DNA of 59,664 bases, from contig JACKAZ010000015.1 in assembly GCA_020634795.1 (NCBI GenBank), forward strand, positions 1 to 59,664, given 5' to 3'. Origin of the DNA: Ardenticatenales bacterium. Lineage in GTDB: Bacteria; Chloroflexota; Anaerolineae; Ardenticatenales; Ardenticatenaceae. The notes beneath the pieces were generated by a model that was not told the DNA's origin, did not search any database, and saw only the letters and a list, made by a program, of their open reading frames with translations. Numbering within the stretch: the stretch's first letter is position 1; every line of letters starts with the position of its first letter. The translations under genes and the position numbers were made by a program. Below, one piece after another: positions 18,288 to 26,979 of this stretch.

Positions 18288-19583
18288 TCAGGAAAGACGA
18301 CCGGTATGGCTGGAAAGCCGGCCCGTCTGTCCGGAAAGCAGCTTGGCCGTCTTCACCTCGACCGAGTTGGCGTTCCCTTTGAGTTGCCCCGTCTTCGGAT
18401 CAAAAAGGGCTTGGAGCTGGGCCGTGGCGAGCGAACCGCTCTTTTGCGCCGCCTCCAGGGCTTCGGTCAACCGCGCTGTCGCCAGATCGGTCTGCCCCGC
18501 TTCCAGCGCCGCAAAGCCCTCCTGCTGCAGACGCAACACTTCTTCTTCCCCTCGGAAGCGGGCCACCACCGGATCGCGGGGCTGAATCTGGGTTGGATCA
18601 TCGACCCACTTCAAAAAGGCGTTAGCGCTGGGGGGCAACGCCTCGTTGTTCACCACGCCGTCGCGCAGGTAGCGCAGTTCGGGCTTGATGGCACGCACCG
18701 CCAGCCCGGCGGGCCGCTCGACCCCTTGGATGCGAACCAGAATCTTCGCTCCTTGACCGGTAACCGTGCCGAGCGGTATCGCAAATTCCTGATCGGAAAT
18801 CTTATTGGCGACCGCAGGCGCGATATTGGGATAGACTTGCTTCACCTCTAGGATCTCGTACATCTGCGGCGTGCGGAAGAGCAACGTGACTTCTTGTGCG
18901 GCAGTCGCTACCACATCGTCGAGCAGCAGGTCGATGGCGTCGCTCATTTCGTCCGGTGTAGGAATGACCGCAGCCGTGCCACCGGTGAGCGCGGCGATGG
19001 TGCCGAGTTCGTCCGCGTTCCAATCGCGGCCCACCCCCCATGCTTCGATCTGGCCCCCGATCTCGTTGATCGTACGGGCCACCTGATAGACACGGCTGAT
19101 CGACTCGTCCCCCTGCTGCTCGCCATCGCTCAACAGCAACACGCGGCGGATCGCGTCGGGGCGGCTGCGAAAGGCGTCCAATGCCAGATCCAACCCGCGT
19201 CCCATCGAGGTTGTCCCTTCCGCCTTCAGACGATCGATGATCCGCTGCGCCCCGCGCAGATCGGCAAGGATCTGGGGCGCCGGGGTGGGCGGGATCAGCT
19301 CGCGGGCATAGGTGTGAAAGAAACCGACCTGAAGCTCGAATTTCGGGTCGTTGGGCAGGTGGGTCAGCAGCCCCTTGACCGCCTCTTGCAAAGCACGCAT
19401 CTTCCCACCCGACATCGAGCCACTGCTATCGAGAATCAGCGACCAGAGCGTACGGGCGCTACCCGCGCTTTGAGCAACGACTTGATCGGTGGTCACATCG
19501 AAGACAACATCGGCACGGCGCTGGTTGGCGTTTGCCAAAAGCTGCGTTTCGATGGGGTGTGGCACAACGTTGAACAGTGGCAT
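18288..19583 (-). CDS. VWA-domain protein of the kinase module
   Basis: A 431-residue protein with a von Willebrand factor A domain at about 44-220. The metal-binding site is intact: DSSGSMSG, the Thr in EGTTSMG and the Asp in LLSDGEQQ. A beta-sandwich-like region follows (about 220-345) and then a helical tail. There is no signal peptide, so it should be cytoplasmic and is a candidate partner or substrate of the kinase encoded upstream. The ATG follows GAGGAA. The gene lies 287 bases after the kinase and 24 bases before the GlnX-like gene. Confidence 0.85.
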   Translation of the reverse strand: MPLFNVVPHPIETQLLANANQRRADVVFDVTTDQVVAQSAGSARTLWSLILDSSGSMSGGKMRALQEAVKGLLTHLPNDPKFELQVGFFHTYARELIPPTPAPQILADLRGAQRIIDRLKAEGTTSMGRGLDLALDAFRSRPDAIRRVLLLSDGEQQGDESISRVYQVARTINEIGGQIEAWGVGRDWNADELGTIAALTGGTAAVIPTPDEMSDAIDLLLDDVVATAAQEVTLLFRTPQMYEILEVKQVYPNIAPAVANKISDQEFAIPLGTVTGQGAKILVRIQGVERPAGLAVRAIKPELRYLRDGVVNNEALPPSANAFLKWVDDPTQIQPRDPVVARFRGEEEVLRLQQEGFAALEAGQTDLATARLTEALEAAQKSGSLATAQLQALFDPKTGQLKGNANSVEVKTAKLLSGQTGRLSSHTGRLS

Positions 19584-19782
19584 GACGATTCCTCGGATGA
19601 ACGCTTGGATGGCTATTTCAGGTTAGGGATGACAGGCGCGCAGAGCAAATAACGCAGAAGGCAGAGCAGCTAACGCTAGTTCTTCGCACCACTGCGCGGA
19701 CGGCCTGCTCACTTGGACGTCGCTCCGGGCAGGCCGGGCAGGCAAGAGAGGCTGCGAACGTAGAAGCGCTAAAACAATGCGC

Positions 19783-19803
19783 CCATGCACCATGCACCAT
19801 GCA
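19783..19803. repeat. heptamer repeat (CACCATG)n
   Basis: Two full CACCATG units flanked by partial ones in the spacer between the kinase and VWA genes. Confidence 0.75.
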
Positions 19804-19870
19804 GAAGCTAACGCCATCACGTCTAAACTCGTGAACCCACTAACGCGCTCAACTCCTGAACTTACCCCAC

Positions 19871-22231
19871 TCACATCAACTCTTTAATGCCGAAGTGGAT
19901 CCGACCAATCACGTCTTCCAGGTCGGCTTCGGTCGGCGCGGTGCGCACATAGCTGTAGTAGGCCCGACGGGCCTGATCGGCAATGACCTTCATCGCGGGC
20001 GGAGCAGCGTCGATGAAGGGCCAGCGGTCGATCTTGGCAAGCTGTCCCGCCAGACCGAGTTGATAGGCGGCAAACCACCAATCGCCGAGCAGTCGCTGGT
20101 AGCGCGGTCCTTGGGTGCGGCCCTGTAGGCTTTCCAGCGCTTCCGCCGCCATCGACAGGGCCGCGCCATCATTCTGTTGGCTGCGCTGGAGTAGCAGATC
20201 GACCATGCGCATCTGCGCGTCCACGTAGCGCACCGCATTCTCGCCCACCCGCCGCAAGACGTTGATCGAGTCGTCGGTTCGCCCCAAACTCGCCAGCGCA
20301 TCGGCCCAGTTGAGCACCGCCTCGACGTTGGCGGGGTCTGCGCCCACGATCTGCTCGTACACCGCTGCCGCTTCGCCGTTACGGCCCTGTGACAAGAGCA
20401 GATTCGCCAACTTCTGGCGGGGCGGCAGCTCGCCCGGCACCATGCGGATAATGTTGCGGTAGAGCGATTCGGCCTGCTTGGGTTCGTTGGCATCTTCGGC
20501 CACTTGGGCCGCCACCATCGCCAACCGCCAATCATCGTTGGGGCTGACCCCCTGCGATAGCTGAGCGATGGAGCGCTGGGCCGCCTCCGTCTCGCCACTT
20601 TGGGCCAACGCTACCGTCCGCAGCAGCTTCGCATCTTGGCTCTGCGGGTTGACGCGCAGCGCCGCTTCCAGTTGCTGCAACGCTTCGGCACTCTTGCCCT
20701 GCAACAGCATTTCGTTGGCTTGGGTCAGCAGATCCGCAGCGGGGTCACTTTCCTGCGGCACGGGGAGCGCCAGCAGCGCCCCCGTGGTGCGACTCTGGCC
20801 GCCCGCGAAGAGCTGGCTCATCACCGGCGTGTGGAAAGCGCCCGCCGGACGGGGCAGCGTGCCGGCCCGCCCCTGAATCAGCCGCAGCACCCCTTCGAGT
20901 TGGGGCCGCAGGTCGTCGAGCGTTTGGAAGCGACGACGCGGATCTTTGGCCGTGCCCCGTTCCAGCAAATAATACAACTCGTCGGGAACCCACGGGATGT
21001 CGCTCTGAGACGGCAACTCGCCATAGCCGAACTTCATCGGGTCGATGCCCATCAGGGCTTGCAGCGTGCGACAGAGACAGGCCAAATCCATCGACGGTGG
21101 TTGCAGGCAGACGCCGCCGATCTCGGGCGGCGCATAACCCGCCGTGCCCCACGCTTCGACCGGCTGCCCTTCATAGGCGTAGGCAACGCCCAGATCGAGC
21201 AGGACATGTCGATCGAGTTGGGTGCCCGCCTGACGGACCAGCTTCACCTGCGACGGCTTGAAGTCGCGGTAGACGACCGGCGGGGTGCGGTGGTGCAGGT
21301 AGTCGAAGGCGGGGAGGATGCCGACGATCATTGAGAGCGCTTCTTCGGCGGTGAAGGCTTCGCCGGTCGCGGCGAATTTCCGCTCGTAGAGATCGCTCCA
21401 ATCCGGCCCCTCCAGATAATCCATGATGATGAAGGGGATCTGGCCTTTATCCGCGATGTCCCGCAGGGTAACGATGTTGGGATGGTCGATACCGAGCAGA
21501 TTTTCGGCTTCGCGCCGCGCCGCTTTCAGCAGGTCGGGGTCTTGACTGTTGAGCACCGCCTTGATCGCCACCGGCTTGCCGCGCAGGTTCATGTCCTGAG
21601 CGAGGTAGACCGCGCCCATCCCGCCCCCCCCCAGCCGACGTTCGACGCGGTAGCGTCCACTCAGGAATTCGCCCGCCGAGAGCAACCCTTCCGTGGCGAT
21701 TTTGCGGGGATACGGCTCCCCGCATTCACGGCAGAAGGCCGCGCCCGTCCGCCGTGGCGCCCCACAGTTGGGGCATTGTTCGTTCGGGGCATCGGCCGCG
21801 CCCGCAGCGGCGCCCGGCGCGGTGGCCGCACGGCCCAACACCGCGCTGGCCTGCGACAGATCGATGCCACAGCCATCGCAATGCGTCGCCCCCAGCGGCA
21901 CCGGTGCGCCACAGATCGGGCATTCGGTCACCGTCATCGCACCCGTTGCAACGGCGGACGATGGCGAGGCGACGCCACTGGCACCGTTCACCACGGCGCG
22001 GGCCTCCGCAAGGTTAACGCCGCAGCTATCGCAGATCGTGGCGTCGTCCGCCACCGGCTTGCCACAGACGGGGCAGCCCAGTCCGGAGGGCAGCGGCTGC
22101 GTGTCATCCGACGGCGCCGCCGCCAGCGCCACCCCGCAATCGGGGCAGACGCCGTCGGCGGGCGTCGCTATGGATTTGTCGCAGACGGGACAGTAGCTCT
22201 GGTCGCTACTCGCGGGGGAGTTGTTTGCCAT
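19871..22231 (-). CDS. PknG-type Ser/Thr protein kinase with four zinc ribbons and TPR domain
   Basis: A 786-residue soluble kinase. Residues 14-170 hold four zinc-ribbon-like CxxC pairs (CPVCDKS, CPVCGKP, CPICGAP, CPNCGAP). The kinase domain covers about 193-460: Gly-rich loop GGGGMGAVYLA, Lys in VAIKAVL, catalytic loop VYRDFKP near 324 and DLG in place of DFG, then GTAGYAPPEI. The catalytic His is Tyr, as in PknG, which reads VYNDLKP. After it comes a PknG-like hinge (SDPAADLL) and TPR repeats to the end, including VPGELPPR. Mycobacterial PknG has a rubredoxin-like head, kinase and TPR in the same order. It contains no membrane segment. Its neighbours supply a binding lipoprotein and a four-helix membrane protein. 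Confidence 0.88.
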   Translation of the reverse strand: MANNSPASSDQSYCPVCDKSIATPADGVCPDCGVALAAAPSDDTQPLPSGLGCPVCGKPVADDATICDSCGVNLAEARAVVNGASGVASPSSAVATGAMTVTECPICGAPVPLGATHCDGCGIDLSQASAVLGRAATAPGAAAGAADAPNEQCPNCGAPRRTGAAFCRECGEPYPRKIATEGLLSAGEFLSGRYRVERRLGGGGMGAVYLAQDMNLRGKPVAIKAVLNSQDPDLLKAARREAENLLGIDHPNIVTLRDIADKGQIPFIIMDYLEGPDWSDLYERKFAATGEAFTAEEALSMIVGILPAFDYLHHRTPPVVYRDFKPSQVKLVRQAGTQLDRHVLLDLGVAYAYEGQPVEAWGTAGYAPPEIGGVCLQPPSMDLACLCRTLQALMGIDPMKFGYGELPSQSDIPWVPDELYYLLERGTAKDPRRRFQTLDDLRPQLEGVLRLIQGRAGTLPRPAGAFHTPVMSQLFAGGQSRTTGALLALPVPQESDPAADLLTQANEMLLQGKSAEALQQLEAALRVNPQSQDAKLLRTVALAQSGETEAAQRSIAQLSQGVSPNDDWRLAMVAAQVAEDANEPKQAESLYRNIIRMVPGELPPRQKLANLLLSQGRNGEAAAVYEQIVGADPANVEAVLNWADALASLGRTDDSINVLRRVGENAVRYVDAQMRMVDLLLQRSQQNDGAALSMAAEALESLQGRTQGPRYQRLLGDWWFAAYQLGLAGQLAKIDRWPFIDAAPPAMKVIADQARRAYYSYVRTAPTEADLEDVIGRIHFGIKELM

Positions 22232-22275
22232 GTCAGTCAGTTTTGATGAAGCGTGTTAATGTGAGAGGGTGGAAA

Positions 22276-22298
22276 ATGGTGCATGGTGCATGGTGCAT
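22276..22298. repeat. heptamer repeat (ATGGTGC)3
   Basis: Three tandem ATGGTGC units, the complement of the CACCATG family. With the oppositely oriented units at 22431-22454 they bracket about 130 bases of the spacer. Confidence 0.8.
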
Positions 22299-22430
22299 AA
22301 GATTCATTGCTAGTCATGGGGAACCACTGGAAAAGCAGTGTCCCTATGCCTCGGTTGTGCTGAGTAGGGTTTATGGAGAGACATTACTTCTGCGTTGTTC
22401 CCCTTGTATGCCAATGGATGAACGATACAG

Positions 22431-22454
22431 CCCATGCACCATGTACCATGCCCC
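22431..22454. repeat. heptamer repeat (CACCATG/TACCATG)n
   Basis: CCATG, CACCATG and TACCATG follow in tandem, in inverted orientation to the array at 22276. Confidence 0.7.
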
Positions 22455-22522
22455 CTACCCAACGCGACCGCACGATTGGACAGCATCGCGGGCCAGCGCG
22501 CTGTTACACAAGCCACCAGACC

Positions 22523-23812
22523 CTACTCCCCACTCACCGTGTCGATCAGGACGAAATCGTCCCCCTGCACCTGGTTGATCGAGATCGTGGAGGAGGTGGT
22601 GTCGCAGTTGGCGTCGAAACTCCACGGGCCGAGGATGCCGTCGAAATTCGCGGTCTGACGCATAGCGGCCAGCACGGCGGGGCGGGCACGCTCGATCAAC
22701 GTCCCCTCTCCCTCGGCGATCTGTGCGGCTTCGATGGCGCGGAGCGTCACGAGGGCCGCCTCGTAGCTCGGTGCGGCAAAGGCGTCGGGCTGCGCCCCAT
22801 AGCGCTGCCCATAGCGCTCGCGCCACGTTTGGCCTGCGGTCGGAAGCTCGTCCAGCGGGGTGCCAACCAGCGTCGCGTAGATGCCAGCGCTGCGCTGCCC
22901 CCCGTCCGACAGTTCGCTGACGAAGCCGCGCTCCGCGATGCCATCGGCCCCCATGAAGTAGCCGGTATAGCCCCGATCCAGCAATTCATTGTAGATCGCC
23001 ATCGGACCATGCGACGTCGTGCCGCCAAAGTAAACCAATTCGGGATCGCCTTCGAGCAGCGTTTCGGCAGCTTGCCGTGCCTCTTGACTGCCCAGCGATC
23101 CGCCCTCAAGGATGCGCCGCCAATTGATGCCGATCGGCCCACTGACCACCGTCATGCCGTTGGCCACCGCATCCGCCGCAAAGAGTTGGGCCAGCCCCTC
23201 GCCGTACAACTCGGTATCATGAAAGATTCCGACCCGTGTGACGCCCAACTGAGCCGCGAAGCGAGCGGCAGCGGGGGTTTGCAACTCGTCGGTTGGCACC
23301 ACGCGGCAGTAATTGCGCAGTTCGGGGCCGAGGGGATAGTAGATCCACGGCTCGTCGCCGATGCCGGTGCCGGGCTTGGTCAACCCCGGGTAGGTGTTGC
23401 CCGGCGAGATCATCGGCATCTGCACCGCGTTCAGGATCGGGATGGCAATCTTGGCGGCGCCGGAGTTGTAGGTTCCAATGTAGACGAGGCAGTCGTGGTC
23501 GGCGATGGCCGCGCGCGCGTTGGCCGCCTCTTGTGCCGTATCCCACGAGCCGCTCGGCCCCGTGTCGTCCAGCGGCACGTAGCGTAGCGGGTAGCGCTGC
23601 CCGTTCAAGGTGACTTCGCCTTGCTCCGCCAGCGCCATCTCTATCGCATTGCTCATCGAGACGGCCCGCGCATTCGAGCCGCCCGCGAGCGGCAAGCTGG
23701 AACAGATCGCCACCTCGGTCAGCCTCCCCTCCTGCGCGTTACAGGCGGGGACGAGCAGCAGAAGCAGAATGAGGGCGACCCACATCAATTTGCGATACGA
23801 AATCCGTTTCAT
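22523..23812 (-). CDS. periplasmic binding lipoprotein, LivJ-type (type I fold)
   Basis: A 429-residue exported lipoprotein: signal helix, lipobox LVPAC, then a branched-chain-amino-acid-binding-type domain (SSLPLAGGSNARAVSM, YIGTYNSGAAKIAIPILN, ISPGNTYPGLT, FHDTELYGEGLA). No ABC permease or ATPase for amino acids is near. Instead it sits at the head of the kinase/VWA/GlnX-like cluster, 291 bases upstream of the kinase gene, so it may be a ligand receptor for signalling. Mycobacterial GlnH plays this part but has the other (type II) binding fold. The ligand could be an amino acid or small peptide. Confidence 0.85.
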   Translation of the reverse strand: MKRISYRKLMWVALILLLLLVPACNAQEGRLTEVAICSSLPLAGGSNARAVSMSNAIEMALAEQGEVTLNGQRYPLRYVPLDDTGPSGSWDTAQEAANARAAIADHDCLVYIGTYNSGAAKIAIPILNAVQMPMISPGNTYPGLTKPGTGIGDEPWIYYPLGPELRNYCRVVPTDELQTPAAARFAAQLGVTRVGIFHDTELYGEGLAQLFAADAVANGMTVVSGPIGINWRRILEGGSLGSQEARQAAETLLEGDPELVYFGGTTSHGPMAIYNELLDRGYTGYFMGADGIAERGFVSELSDGGQRSAGIYATLVGTPLDELPTAGQTWRERYGQRYGAQPDAFAAPSYEAALVTLRAIEAAQIAEGEGTLIERARPAVLAAMRQTANFDGILGPWSFDANCDTTSSTISINQVQGDDFVLIDTVSGE

Positions 23813-24597
23813 CGCTCCGATTGCCTACCTCCCAATTAGCGCCACATGGCCAAGATCATAGCGGGATCACATTACGTTGGCGAATGGGGGGGAGTTTTGT
23901 GAGTTGGGTGGGGTGAACCGTGTTGGTGTCGCGCGTGGAGCATGGGGCATGGCCGAATCGTCTCAACGGTTCAGCGCTCGAACATTTCAAAGCTTAGAAG
24001 CGGGAATCGATAAATGATTCGACGATGAAGCTGGAACGGGCATCGCCTGATGGATAACAGATGATCCTGCGGACGTATCTGCTCCTGGAGAGCAATAAGC
24101 GCGATCATCTTTATCATTCAAGAGGTAACGAGACTTCATTATCGGCTTTCAAGTGTTCGATGTCTGTCCGCGCGCGGTGACAAATCAGCGCCTTAACCGG
24201 CACGGGCGCGGTGGCCAGCTGCCACCGAGCCATATGCCGCGCAGTGGTGCCCAAGGACCGCGGTGATGCGTTAATCTGCTTGCGACCTCCCCGTTACACC
24301 CGCGCGCATCTCGCCAACGCGCCTGAACAACAACCCGCAAACCTGTCTGCAACAACTGACAGATGAACGCCATGAACATGGCGACGTGCAACTGCTGACC
24401 CCATTGGATTGGCAGCCGTCGATGGCCCCGCCGCCCAGCGCTGCGCTCGCGAAGAATAGGCGCCGTCAAAGGCGGATGCGGCCTCCACTACAGCCATCGC
24501 CAACATGATGCTGTTAATCTCCTCAGCTCGAACCGTTCAGCGATGAACGGTATTCCTCCCCTCCCCCCCCATCGATTCTTTTCGTCTTTGGGTGACT
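23813..24597. other. 785-bp spacer without a recognisable gene
   Basis: No frame in this stretch has a start, length or motif that persuades me. The part at 24180-24540 has long open but unrecognisable frames on the minus strand and may be a decayed coding remnant. A weak GGAGCATGGGGCATGG heptamer-like tract lies at 23937. The promoter of the binding-lipoprotein gene should lie at 23815-23900. Confidence 0.5.
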
Positions 24598-26226
24598 TTA
24601 TTCAGCATTAAGCAAATCGTTTGGGGTGAGCCAAGGTTGGTCAGGAAAGAGCTGGGCCGTTTGGGGCGTGAAAGTCGGGTGCTGGCGGAGGATGGTGGCG
24701 GCAGGGCCATCGGCGATGAGATGACCGTCGTCTAGGATCAGCACCCGCTCAGCGACGGCGGCGGCGAGTTCCACATCATGCGTGACCAGAATCAGCGCCA
24801 TCCCCTCGTTGTTCCACCGTTGCAGCAGCGCTTGGAGCGTCGCTTTGGCCTCGTTGTCGAGGCCGCGCGTCGGCTCGTCGAGCAACAGCAGCGGCGGCTC
24901 TGTCACGAGGATCGCGCCGAGCGCCACGCGTTGGCGCTGCCCCACACTGAGATCTCGCGGGTAGTGCGTGGCGACGGCGGCGAGGCCGAGCGTTGCCAAG
25001 AGCGCGGCGGGGTCAATCGGCGGGGCGGCCAGCGGAATGGCGTGGTTTTTCAGCGTGATCGTCAGCTCCTCCGCGACCGTTTCGGCAAAGAGGAGCGCAT
25101 TGGGGTCCTGCGGCAGGTAGCCGACCCGCTGACAAATCGTCGCGACGGCTTCTGAGGCCACATCCATGCCATCTACCGTGATCGTCCCCACTCGCGCACG
25201 GTTGAGACCAACGAGGGCCCGCAGCAAGCTACTTTTACCGCTGCCGTTGCGCCCCATCAATGCCACAGCCTCCCCGCGCCCCACGCTGAACGAAACATCG
25301 TGCAGCACATCGTCCTTGCCGTAGCCCGCGCGAAGGCCGTCAACGGTCAACAGCGGGTCACGCGGCGCGGGCGCGGGCGGCGCCGGCGCGGGGGGCGCTG
25401 CCAGTTGCGCGGCAAAGGGCCGCGCCTCCGCCACCGTCAGCGGCAAGGGCTGCCAGCCGAGCGCACGGGCCAGCCGCAGCACAGGGGGCGCGGGGTCGAT
25501 CTGCGCGGCCAGTTCGCGGGGTGGGCCAGCGGCCATCAGGCGGCCGTCGTCCAGCAGTACCACGCGATCAACGAAGGGCAACACCCGCTCCAGCCGATGT
25601 TCTGTCATCAGCACGGTCAGCCCCCAGCGCTGGTTGAGCGCCTGCACCAACCGCAACACCTCGTCGGCCGACGATGGGTCAAGCTGCGAGGTCGGCTCGT
25701 CCAGCACCAGCAGGTCGGGCCGCAGTGCCAGCGCGGCGGCGATCGCCACCCGCTGCCGTTCGCCACCCGACAGCGTGTCGAGCGAGCGGGCGCGAAGTGG
25801 CGTCAGCGCCAGTTGGTCGAGCAACCGTTGGACACGTTGTTGCATCTCGGAGTGGGGTATCGCGGCATTTTCCAGCGCAAAGGCGATCTCATCTTCGACC
25901 ACGTCTGTCACCCGTTGGCTCTCCGGCTCCTGAAAAACGAAGCCAACCGTGCGACTCATCAGCGCCGGACCGACGGTAATCGGATCCTGCCCCGCCACGC
26001 GCAGCCGCCCCGCGATCCGCCCGCCCGTGAAATGGGGCACAAGCCCGTTGAGCGTTCGCAGCAGCGTACTTTTCCCGCTCCCTGAAGGACCCGCTACCAG
26101 CGTGATGCTGCCCGACGGCAACGCAAGCGTCAGATCCCGCAGTGCGGCCCGTGTGCGGTTGGGATACCAGTAGCTGAGCTGATCGATCTCAATCATGGAA
26201 GCGTTGATATTCGATTCGAGATTCAC
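24598..26226 (-). CDS. energy-coupling-factor transporter, fused EcfA-EcfA' ATPase
   Basis: A 542-residue protein with two ABC ATPase domains in one chain (about 11-255 and 290-530), joined by an Ala/Pro linker. Each half has a Walker A (GPSGSGKST, GRNGSGKSS), signature (LSGGERQR, LSVGQRQR) and Walker B (LLVLDEP, LLLLDEP). Such pairs power vitamin or metal uptake with an EcfT scaffold and an S component, neither of which is in this window. The GTG at 26226 overlaps the previous stop (GTGA), which favours coupled translation; the ATG at 26196 is closer to the usual family start. Confidence 0.9.
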   Translation of the reverse strand: MNLESNINASMIEIDQLSYWYPNRTRAALRDLTLALPSGSITLVAGPSGSGKSTLLRTLNGLVPHFTGGRIAGRLRVAGQDPITVGPALMSRTVGFVFQEPESQRVTDVVEDEIAFALENAAIPHSEMQQRVQRLLDQLALTPLRARSLDTLSGGERQRVAIAAALALRPDLLVLDEPTSQLDPSSADEVLRLVQALNQRWGLTVLMTEHRLERVLPFVDRVVLLDDGRLMAAGPPRELAAQIDPAPPVLRLARALGWQPLPLTVAEARPFAAQLAAPPAPAPPAPAPRDPLLTVDGLRAGYGKDDVLHDVSFSVGRGEAVALMGRNGSGKSSLLRALVGLNRARVGTITVDGMDVASEAVATICQRVGYLPQDPNALLFAETVAEELTITLKNHAIPLAAPPIDPAALLATLGLAAVATHYPRDLSVGQRQRVALGAILVTEPPLLLLDEPTRGLDNEAKATLQALLQRWNNEGMALILVTHDVELAAAVAERVLILDDGHLIADGPAATILRQHPTFTPQTAQLFPDQPWLTPNDLLNAE

Positions 26227-26828
26227 GACTCACGTTCCACCACCGCCACCTCCATCGCCTCCAACAGTAGCAGCGCATCGGGCAATGAAACTCGCGCGTC
26301 ACTCAGATCATTGTGGCGTGCGTCAATCAGATAGTTGATCGACCCGACGAAGTTGGCCCCCTTCAGTATCGTGTTATGGAAGAAGCTACTCGCCAAATCC
26401 GTACCCCCAAAATCGGCCCCGCCCAGTGCTGCTTCGCGGAAATCAACCTCATGCGCGGTGCAATCGGTTATCCGCAGCTTATGGAGCGTCAGCGCAAGGA
26501 AGCTGCCGTAATTGAGCAAGCAAGAGTCGAAGGAGAGCGGCGCCTCGGCCACGAACTTGGACCATGCCGCCACCGTCCAGTCGATGCCCGCCACCTTGCA
26601 ACGCTCAAAGCGCACCCCGTTGAAGCGTGTGCCCACAACCGTGATCGCCGAGAGATCGCAATCCATGAAACGACAATCGGTAAAGCGACAGCCGACGAAC
26701 TGCGCCCCCTGAAAATTGCACCGCTCGAAGGTGCATTCCTCGAATACCGTCTCAATCATTCGCACGCCCTGCTGATCGACGCGGTGGAAACGTTGGTCGT
26801 AGTAATCGTTTTGTGCGGATAAGTCCAT
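26223..26828 (-). CDS. pentapeptide-repeat protein, Qnr/MfpA-like length
   Basis: A 201-residue right-handed beta-helix protein with repeats of the form A(D/N/C)(L/F)XX: FEECTFERCNFQGAQF, CRFTDCRFMDCDL and later AALGGADFGG. A helical break near 97-112 and the C-terminal LSDARVSLPDALLLLEAMEV resemble the layout of Qnr and other gyrase-protecting pentapeptide proteins, but that role is not shown. The ATG at 26828 has an AAGGA site; the frame stays open upstream to 26927 without similarity. Its stop overlaps the ECF ATPase start by four bases. Confidence 0.8.
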   Translation of the reverse strand: MDLSAQNDYYDQRFHRVDQQGVRMIETVFEECTFERCNFQGAQFVGCRFTDCRFMDCDLSAITVVGTRFNGVRFERCKVAGIDWTVAAWSKFVAEAPLSFDSCLLNYGSFLALTLHKLRITDCTAHEVDFREAALGGADFGGTDLASSFFHNTILKGANFVGSINYLIDARHNDLSDARVSLPDALLLLEAMEVAVVERES

Positions 26829-26979
26829 TGCTGCCGTCCTTCTTCGTTCGAGATGTGCATCGTGAATCGTGAATCGGATCGCCTTGCATTTGCATGGGTT
26901 CGGCCATGGTAAACACGCAACACGCAACAGCGATCCGCAATCGACTTGTGAGGCTTCCCCACCCCCACCGTCTGCCCCC

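Noticed and set aside
22523..23812. Binding lipoprotein as part of an amino-acid ABC importer
   Set aside because: No cognate permease or ATPase lies in the neighbourhood; the kinase module is the nearest partner, although a distant importer cannot be excluded.
24185..24469. Minus-strand frame in the spacer after the binding-lipoprotein gene
   Set aside because: It looked like a possible transposase remnant, but I could match no catalytic motif in any frame, so it is only noted as spacer.
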